A stretch of 64,000 nucleotides of DNA from Mastigocoleus testarum BC008 (GTDB lineage: Bacteria > Cyanobacteriota > Cyanobacteriia > Cyanobacteriales > Nostocaceae): the NCBI RefSeq assembly GCF_001456025.1, contig NZ_LMTZ01000098.1:62001-126000 (forward strand), read 5' to 3'. Position 1 is the stretch's first letter; the number at the start of each line of letters is the position of its first letter. The notes under the pieces were generated by a model. That model saw only the letters and a program-made list of their open reading frames with translations. It was not told where the DNA came from and did not search any database. The position numbers were made by a program, and so were the translations under genes. This document shows, piece after piece, positions 8,826 through 17,700 of this stretch.

Positions 8826-9527
8826 AATAAATAATTCAAAAGAATCTGACTTTTCTTAATCTGTGTATTTTTAATTCGTGTTTTATTTCAAATAGAAGTT
8901 TTATTTCACACTTCTATTTGAATTTTCACTTCAGAAACACTTAATGTCAGTTCTTATTCGTTGAATATTGAGTAAAATTTTACTTGAATAGCTCAAGTAG
9001 GTAATGCAATATTTTTAGCTTGCTCTGTGGAGGTTCAACTTGATGATTTAGAGGATTTTTAATCTCAGGTTGCGGTTTTTTACGGATATCAAATGATATT
9101 GATCGCAAAAACAAATTTTTAGTTGTAGATTTTAAGTATAAATATCAATATAAAAGGTGAAAATAAATTTTATTTATACTATGTGTATGTTAAAAATAGA
9201 TACATTAAATATTTCAAAAAACAGCAATGTTACTTACTTTAGTAATAAGTTTAGAAAAATCCGAATTCAACATGCATTCGAAGATTTTCATCTAAAATTA
9301 AGTACAGAACAAAACAATCGTTCGCCTATTACCTTGACAATAGTTTGACCTGATTGACAAAGCAATATAACGAACGATTTGTTTGTTTTAAAATTTACAG
9401 TGCGAACTAAATAATTGAACTATTTTTGACTGCTAGGCGTTGCATCTGCCATAGGCGCTGCGATCGCTAAACAGCTTTATAGTTTGTCATAACTACATAT
9501 AGTTGGTTTTAGGAAAGTTAAAAAATA
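8826..9527. other. 702-nt spacer between polysaccharide genes
   Basis: AT-rich. A 9-bp inverted repeat (AATCGTTCG at 9316-9324, CGAACGATT at 9371-9379) flanks a 46-nt stretch containing two TTGAC sequences. A small ORF at 9157-9348 has no ribosome-binding site or domain. A HIP1-like site is near 9461. No gene is supported. Confidence 0.5.
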
Positions 9528-10532
9528 TTAAACAGCACCACTATTTTTATCAAATAAAATTGTTACTGTTTTGAAAATGAGCTTTAGATCGTAGAATAAA
9601 TTCCAATTTTTCTGATACTGCAAATCAAGGCGGATAACATCTTCAAATTTTCGGACGCTAGATCTCCCATTAACTTGCCATTCTCCAGTCATACCAGGTT
9701 TAACGTCTAAGCGTTGCCATTCTGGAACTTCATAGCTTTCTACTTCATTGGGTGTGGGTGGTCTTGTACCCACCAAACTCATTTCCCCTTTTAAGACATT
9801 CCAAAATTGTGGTAGTTCGTCCAGGCTAGTTTTTCGCAAAAACTTTCCGACTTTAGTAATTCTGGGATCGTTATCAATTTTGAAAAAAGCACCTTCAACT
9901 TGATTGTGCTTTTGCAACTCAGCTTTTTTTGCTTCTGCATCAACACACATCGAACGAAATTTCCAAATTTTAAAATGCTTACCCATCCAGCCACAACGAA
10001 TCTGACCGAAGAAAATTGGACCGGGATCGTCGACTTGAATAGCGATCGCGATCGGAAGAAATAAAATAGCTGTAATTACTAGACCAACTAACGCACCAAG
10101 AATATCTATAGAGCGCTTCATCCAAGATCGTATGGAAGGATGAGTGGTGGGTAGCTGTTCTTCTAAAACAGCATTATTAACTGGGCTAGTTTCTGTAGCC
10201 ACTTCAATTGGAAAGACTAAATCTAACCCAGTAAGATTTAATACAGCCATTACCTGAGGGGTAACATTTTTGAGTTTAAAATCAATCCCCTTCTCTTGTG
10301 TAGTTTTTAAATTACTGACCAAAGCACCCAAGCCACTGCTATCAATAAAAGTTGTTTGGTGAAAATCAACTGTAATCTGTGTGACGGGTGTATTGCTTGG
10401 CTGAGTCAAGTTTTCACAAGTTTGCTTGAAATTGATAGCCTCAAGTACGCTCAGGCGAGATGGTACTTCTACCATCGCTTTATCTTTGGATAACGTTACA
10501 GGAAAGTTTACCTCTGTGGGTTGTCTGCTCAT
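9528..10532 (-). CDS. STAS domain fused to a bacterial sugar phosphotransferase
   Basis: Residues about 10-120 form a STAS (anti-sigma-factor antagonist-like) domain with the diagnostic FIDSSGLGALVSNL, where the serine of DSSG is the phosphosite in SpoIIAA-type proteins. After a linker, residues about 137-334 form a polyprenyl-phosphate sugar phosphotransferase (WbaP/WcaJ C-terminal type): one hydrophobic hairpin, WKFRSM, DPRITKVGKFLRKTSLDELPQ, GEMSLVGTRPP and VKPGMTGEWQVNGRS. It should attach the first sugar phosphate to undecaprenyl phosphate to start a repeat unit. The STAS part suggests regulation by phosphorylation or partner binding; that is inference. The next gene (queE) is divergent. 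Confidence 0.9.
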   Translation of the reverse strand: MSRQPTEVNFPVTLSKDKAMVEVPSRLSVLEAINFKQTCENLTQPSNTPVTQITVDFHQTTFIDSSGLGALVSNLKTTQEKGIDFKLKNVTPQVMAVLNLTGLDLVFPIEVATETSPVNNAVLEEQLPTTHPSIRSWMKRSIDILGALVGLVITAILFLPIAIAIQVDDPGPIFFGQIRCGWMGKHFKIWKFRSMCVDAEAKKAELQKHNQVEGAFFKIDNDPRITKVGKFLRKTSLDELPQFWNVLKGEMSLVGTRPPTPNEVESYEVPEWQRLDVKPGMTGEWQVNGRSSVRKFEDVIRLDLQYQKNWNLFYDLKLIFKTVTILFDKNSGAV

Positions 10533-10757
10533 GAAACCCTACTCTTTTTTACTATAGAAATAAATTCAATAAAGTTAAACATTTTTATGTTTTAAGTTAT
10601 TCCTGACCTGCGATCGGCACTGAATAAATATTAATCTCTAATTTGAGAATGAATTTAAGACCGAAGACGACCTTTCTCGATTCACAATAGAATAAGAAGT
10701 CAAAAATTTCTCTACCTTTATATTGACTTCACGCATACTTTACTTCCCAATTATCCA

Positions 10758-11552
10758 ATGAATATTGAAACAATTAAATCAACCGCACGCCTGATTGAGA
10801 TTTTTTCTGCAATTCAAGGAGAAGGATTAAATGTCGGAACACGCCAGATTTTCATTCGTTTTGCCTTTTGTGACTTACGCTGTCACTATTGTGATAGCGC
10901 TCACACTTGGAATGCACCCGATACTTGTCGTATCGAGAAACTTCCAGGCTCCCGTGAGTTTGAAATACATCCTAATCCAGTTTCATTACCTATATTAATT
11001 GAATGGGTAAAGCGACAAAATATACCTCGTTTACACGATAGCATTAGCTTAACTGGTGGTGAACCACTTCTTCACTCTAATTTTTTAATAGATTTTTTAC
11101 CTAAAGTCCGCTCTGTGACTAGTCTACCAATATACTTAGAAACTGGAGGACATCGTCCAGAACAATTAAGCAAAATTTTGCCATATCTTGATTCTGTGGG
11201 AATGGATTTGAAATTACCCAGCACCAGTGGTGAATCTCATTGGCAAGCGCACAAACAGTTTCTTAAAATTTGTAACCGCGCTCAACTAGAAGTTTTTGTG
11301 AAGATAGTTATTTCGCAACAAACCAGTTGGTCTGACTTAGAACAAGCTGCTTTATTGATTAAAGATATCAATCCGAAAATTCTAGTATTCTTGCAGCCTG
11401 TAACGCCTTTGGAGCCGGGTAAAGTATTTACAAGTGAGCAAGTATTTGCTCCTTTTCCCGAACAAGTTTTAAGTTGGCAAGCCTCATTAAAGCAGTTACT
11501 CGATAGAGTGCGGGTCGTACCACAAACTCATAAATTTATCGATCAACTATGA
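10758..11552 (+). CDS. queE: 7-carboxy-7-deazaguanine synthase
   Basis: QueE is a radical-SAM enzyme that makes 7-carboxy-7-deazaguanine in the pathway to queuosine. The FSAIQGEGLNVG start of the family is present, followed by the 4Fe-4S cysteines Cys38, Cys42 and Cys45 in CDLRCHYC (CX3CX2C form) and SLTGGEPLLH. At 264 residues it is slightly longer than the shorter QueE proteins, with an insert after the cysteine motif typical of cyanobacterial members. It is divergent from the STAS-transferase gene and convergent with the giant kinase, so it is probably monocistronic. No clear terminator was found in the 202-nt gap after it. Confidence 0.9.
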   Translation: MNIETIKSTARLIEIFSAIQGEGLNVGTRQIFIRFAFCDLRCHYCDSAHTWNAPDTCRIEKLPGSREFEIHPNPVSLPILIEWVKRQNIPRLHDSISLTGGEPLLHSNFLIDFLPKVRSVTSLPIYLETGGHRPEQLSKILPYLDSVGMDLKLPSTSGESHWQAHKQFLKICNRAQLEVFVKIVISQQTSWSDLEQAALLIKDINPKILVFLQPVTPLEPGKVFTSEQVFAPFPEQVLSWQASLKQLLDRVRVVPQTHKFIDQL

Positions 11553-11754
11553 TTGAGTACTCAGCGATTGGCAAGCAAAAATACATGAGTCATAATCATT
11601 ACTCTACAACATCAAAGACAGTTAAGCGGATCGTTTAATTTCTATTCAACTAATATACTTAACTCACCCTCCAGAGAACAAGTAGTAAAAAGCACGAATT
11701 AATACACTTTGAAGAAAAAATGAACAAGAACAGAAATATTATGATATTTGCAAT

Positions 11755-14700
11755 TTATGGAGTATAGCTGTACTGATCGCTATTAATGTTGATTGATTTA
11801 ATTAATTCCATGATCCTTTCAAACTGAAAGTTATGATTCAGATCGATTAAAAATTCTGCTAATAAAGCTTTAGTCTGAGGAATTTGTTCCAGTAGACCGG
11901 AAATGGTGCAATCGCTTCCTTGAGCAGCAGCATAATTCAGTTCCTGCAACCACTCTTGGGGCATTTGAGCAAGTAGTTTTGATACTTCTTCTGGAGTTGT
12001 TTGATTCTCTGCTGATTTTTGATGGCTGTTTTCTTGATAAATATATTTCAAGCCTAGATGGTATCTGAGTTTTTCTAGTAATACTTCTTCCCGGAAAGGT
12101 TTATTAACAAAATCATCGCAACCAGCGTTAATCATTGCTTTTCTATCTTCTTCAAAAACATTAGCGCTCAGAGCAACAATAACGGTTTGGAAACTGGATG
12201 CTGAATGCTCTGTATTTAATGCTTTAATCTGACTTTGTTTATTTTTGATTATTCTGGTAGCTTCGTAACCGTCAAGCACGGGCATCCTTATATCCATGAG
12301 AATCAAATGTGGTCTCCATGATTCCCAACTGGCTATCGCTTCTTTTCCATTTACTGCTTCCTTGACGCTAAATCCTAAAGATGAAAGTGATTTTACCAGT
12401 AACAGGCGACTTTCAGTCGCATCATCTACCACCAAGATCCGATATTGGGGTTGGTTTACTGCTAAACCAATAACCTGACGATAATTTGTTGTGGAAATGA
12501 TTTCTTGGGAGCAGGATAATTCTACAGGAATATAAAAGGAAAAAGTACTTCCCATACCAATGATACTAGTAACGCTAATATCACCACCCATCAGCTTAAT
12601 ATATTTGCGACTAATTGCTAAGCCCAATCCTGTTCCCTGTTGAGATTTTCTTCCTGTCTCAGTTTGCCCAAAGGCTTCAAATAACAAGTCCATTTCTTCT
12701 GAAGATATGCCCGCTCCAGTATCTATGACATCAAATATCAAAAATTGTGAAGGAATATCAGATTCATTGTTAGTAGATTGAGATGGATCAACAGCTGCAG
12801 TCCCGATTCGATCCATTTGTTGCTCCGATTGATTTCGAGCGGCTGTATTGTTTTCTAATTTCTTGGGAAGTTCGGGCTCATCAATATTGAATTTAACTTT
12901 GAGGGTAACGTTACCTGTTTTGGTGAATTTAATTGCATTCCCCAATAAGTTCAGCAACACCTGACGTAATTTACTCGAGTCAGTTTGAATGTAGCGCGTG
13001 AGTTGGCGAACGTCGTATTCAAATACCAATTGTAGTCCTTTAGAAGTTGCACGAACTTGCAACATATCTTGCAAGTTGTCTAATAGAGCAACTAGATCGA
13101 AACTGGTGACATTAAGTGTCGTTCTTCCTGCTTCAATTTTTGACATTTCTAAAATATCATTAATTAAATTGAGCAAATGTTCCCCAGCACGATTGATAAT
13201 TTCTACATTTTGTTGATGTTCGTTGAGGATGGAGCGATCGCGACTCATAATTTGGGTAAAGCCCAAAATTGCATTGAGTGGCGTTCTTAATTCGTGGCTC
13301 ATATTGGCCAAAAATTCACTTTTTGCTCTATTTGCGGCGTCGGCAGCAATCACAGCTTGTTGGAGTGCTTCTGATTGGTTCCGGGTCTGGGCGAGTAATT
13401 GTCCTTGCTGAAGTGCTACACCTAAATGGTTACCAATTTGAACAACAATGTTGATTTCTCCTGTTTTCCAATGGCGAGGTCCGGAGTTTTGATAACTTGC
13501 AAGTAGACCCCATATTTTGTTCCCACAGAAAATCGGAACCGTAATATATGCTCGGGCTTGAAAACGCTCCAAAAAATTTATATAACAGCTTTCAAAACTT
13601 GCTTTATAAATATCTGGGACGCAAAGAAAACTAACTCCGCGACTATAAGCACCACCTTGGGTCTCTTGTAAATAAGTATCTACTAACTGCTCGTCATCAC
13701 TGTCGAGCATTTGGACAACACAGCCTTCATTGTCCAAGGTATCTCCCGCCAACCCAGAACTATCTTTACCTTTATTTTTCATCATGGCGCTGACCCAAGG
13801 AGAACCTACAGACTCAGCAACGAATTCGCCACTCCAGTCGGGGTTGAAGCGGTAAACTACTACGCGATCGCAGTTAAGAACTTGGCGTAATTCTTGGGTA
13901 GTGGTGGTAAATATGCTTTCTAAATCTAGTGTTTGACGCATATTTTGAATAACTTGGGAAATAGCTTTTTCTCTTTCAGCACTTTCTCTTAAAGCAACTT
14001 CTGCTTCTTTGCGTTCGGTGATGTCGGTGATTGTGCCAATATAGCTATTTACTTCCCCATTTTCGTTATATTCGGCTAAAGCTTGATAAATTACCCAAAT
14101 AACTTTGCCGTTTGCACCTAGAACTCTATGTTCGCACTGGTATTTTGTTTTGTTGTCAACAGCTTTTTGCCAAGTTATAAAAACGCGCTCGCGATCGTCT
14201 GGATGAATCACTTCTAACCAACCTTTACCCAATGCTGCTGATTGCGGCAGTCCGGTAATTTCTGTCCAACGTTGGTTGATATAAAAACAATTACCATCAG
14301 CATCATCGTGGAAAATGCACACAGGTGAAGCTTCAGCCAAAGTTTGATAGCGTCGCTGACTGGCTTGTAAATTTAGTTCAGCTTGTTTGCGTTCGCTGAT
14401 ATCTACCCAATATCCCACGCATTCAATAGGGTTTCCTAAATCGTCATGAATTAATCTTACCTGTTCGTAGAACCAGTGATAAGTTCCGCTTTTGTGTAGA
14501 AAACGATATTCAAAAGAACTATATTTTTGCTCGCAAAGTTTTGATAATTCGCAATGGACGCGTTCGATATCATCTGGATGAATGTGAGAAAACCAAAAGT
14601 TGGAATGTTCGAGAAATTCTCGGGCTTCGTAGCCCACCATTGCTTTAACATTTTCGCTAATAAAGGTATTAGCAAAGTCTTCTGATGGTTTCGTACTAAA

Positions 14701-17700
14701 AATGACTGCAGGACTAGAAGTGAGCAAATATTGCAGTCTTTCTGAAGCTAAACGTAATTCTTGTTCGACCCGTTTGCGTTCCCTTAGCACGGCTTTACGT
14801 TCGCTGATATCTTCGACAACGCCAATACAATATTTGAGCTTTCCTGATGGTTCTCGGACAACTGAAGCGGTTAGATTGGTCCAAATTGGTTCTCCATTTT
14901 TACGAATAAAGCACTTTTCCATGGAAAATACATCAATATCACCTTTTCCAGCTAAGCAAGCGTAATCTAAGTATTTTTCCAAAGAAGCAGGGTGAGTGAT
15001 ATCCTGACATGTCCTTTGTAATAGTTCGGCTTTGGAGTAACCGACTATTTGACAGAATTGTTGATTAACTTTAATGAAAAATCCATCTGGTGCAACTTGA
15101 GCAATCCCAACTGCTGCATTTTCGAATATTGCCCGAAATTCTTCTTCTCGCTCTTGTAACGCAGCTTCTGCACGTTTGCGATCAGTAATTTCAAATAAAA
15201 CTGTACCAACATCAACACAGCGTTCATTTTCTGAGGGGATGGGAAAATAAGAAACTAAAAAGTGACGTAGGGTGTTTGGCTCTTCAAGTGAGGTACCACT
15301 CAATTCCAAATTTAGAACGGGTTGACCGTCGGTCATGACTTGTTTGTATACCGGCGCAATTACAGGTGCAATTTGAGGTAATACTTCATTGATAGTTCTG
15401 CCTAAATGTTCTTCTACTGAGATACCGTTAATTTCAGCAAGTAATTCATTAATTTGCAAAAACCGCAGTTCTTTATCTAAAATTGTTAATCCTACAGGAG
15501 CACAACTAAAGAAAGCATTGAGACGAGCTTCTCTCAAAGCAATTTCTCTTTCTAGAGTTTTTCTTTCTGTAATATCTTTATGGGTCCCCGTCATCCGCAA
15601 CGCTTCGCCCCAGTGGTTGCGTTCGACAACTTTACCTTGAGATTGAATCCATTTCCATTCATTAAAACGAGAACGCATCCGAAATTCAACTTCATAAACG
15701 GGACTATTCCCGGCTAAATAATCTGTTAGGGCTTGTTTAATTTTTGGTATATCCTCTGGATGCATCAACTCTTCAGATGATGCATTGTTGTTGTTAGTTA
15801 TCGTTTCTTTGTCGTACCCCAACATTTTCCACCACCGCCAGTCGCGATAAATTTTATCGTTGACTAAATTCCAGTCCCATAGTCCCAAGTCACTGGCTTC
15901 TAATGCTAGTTGTAAGCGTTCTTCACTTTCCCTGTGAGCAGCTTCTGCTTGTTTGCGTTGGATTAATGTTCCCAATTGAGCTGCAACTGCACCCACAAGT
16001 TCTAATAACCTTATGTCTACAGGAGCGCGATCGCTTTTGAAAAATACTAAAACTGCTAGTACTTGTTCGTTGGCTAAAATCGGCACCCCAAATCCAGCTT
16101 TTAAACCTACTCGGTCGGCGACGGTGGCGCGGACAAAGTTGGGGGGGAAAGTTTGAGATACATCTTCCAACCATTGTGGTTGTTTGGATTGCCAAACTTT
16201 ACCGGCTATTCCGATTCCGGATGTCAGGGTGATACTTTCGCTATACAGACAAAATTCTTCTAAATTATTTTGATACCCATACCACCCCAAACAATATTCT
16301 AAAAATGTTCCATCATTGTTTGGATTCCAAGCTTCTGCAAAATCCCAACTAATATTGTTGCAGATCAAACGTAGGATTTGCGCTAAAGCATGATCAACAT
16401 CAGCCGCTCGACTAATTGCTTGAGTTGTTAATAGTAACAAGCGGTTTTCATTTTCTGCCTGTTTGCGTTCTGTAATATCTCGAACAGTAGCTAAAACATG
16501 CTGTTGGTCACCAATTTCGATGGAATCAGCACTTAACAAAGCCGTACAAATTTCCCCATTTTTTTTGCGAATCTCAACTTCGTGGTTGCGTATAGTTTCA
16601 ATTTGTCCCAGGAGTTGGGAAATTTGATGGTATTCCTTCAAATTCACCCAAATATTTACTTCTTCTGGGGTTCTATCTATGACTTCTTGACGAGTATAAC
16701 CAAAAAAGTTGCAGAAACTGTCATTAACCTCGATATAACTGTTTTGGGGTAAGGCGCTGAGGAAAATTGGATCGGGAGAAGCACGAAATGCTGAAGCTAA
16801 CATGACTTCTGATGCTCGGCGTGCAGCTTCTGCATTTTGACGGGACCTTGCTTCCAAGGCTAAATAAACTAAGTTTCCTAAGGAACGGGCAAAGTTTTCA
16901 TCTTCTTGTGTCCAGTGGTGTTCGTTACCTACTTGTTCTAAGGATAGAATTCCTGTGGTTATTCCTCCTAATCTTAGGGGAATGCTCAGAGTAGCAGTAA
17001 TATCTAAGGGGGTTAAATATGACTCAGTCAGTTGTTGAGTTCTGTGGTCGAGGATTGGCTGACTAGTCACTATTGGTTGATCGGCTTCTAAAGCCTGAAA
17101 ATAATTAGGATAATCTGCTACTACTAATTCCGATCCTTCGCTGTGTCGGCTGCAACTTGACTCAAATAAATCTAGACATCTGACAACGGAACAAGAATCG
17201 TTATAAAGCCAAATACTAGCCCGTTCCACATTAACGTTTCTAGCTGCAGCTTCTGTGATTTCCCGTAGAGCTAATTTTAAGTCTCCCTGATAAATAACTT
17301 GATTTTTTGCAAGCTGGGTTAAAACAATATTATGATTACGAAGCTTAATGGCTGTTGTTCGAATTGCCTCATTGGCATGTTTGCGTTCTGTAATATCTCT
17401 ATCTACACCCCGATAACCACTAAATTTACCCCAAGCATCAAATACTGGAACACTATTAGTTTCCAAGATTACTTGATGTCCATTTTTATGCAGGTTAGTT
17501 TTTTCCAAAGCCTGAAACGGATGTCGGGCAGCAATTTTTGAGTTGAAAACTCCCTTTAGCCTATTGGCTTCTTCGGGAGACACGAGGTCAAAAGGAGTTT
17601 TACCTAGTACTTCATGGGGATGATAACCCAATAGATCGAATACTCTGGGACTAGCATATGTATAGATAAAATCTCGATCTACTTCCCATACCCAACCACT

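Noticed and set aside
9157..9348. 63-codon plus-strand ORF in the polysaccharide spacer
   Set aside because: No ribosome-binding site, no recognisable domain and AT-driven composition like the surrounding spacer.
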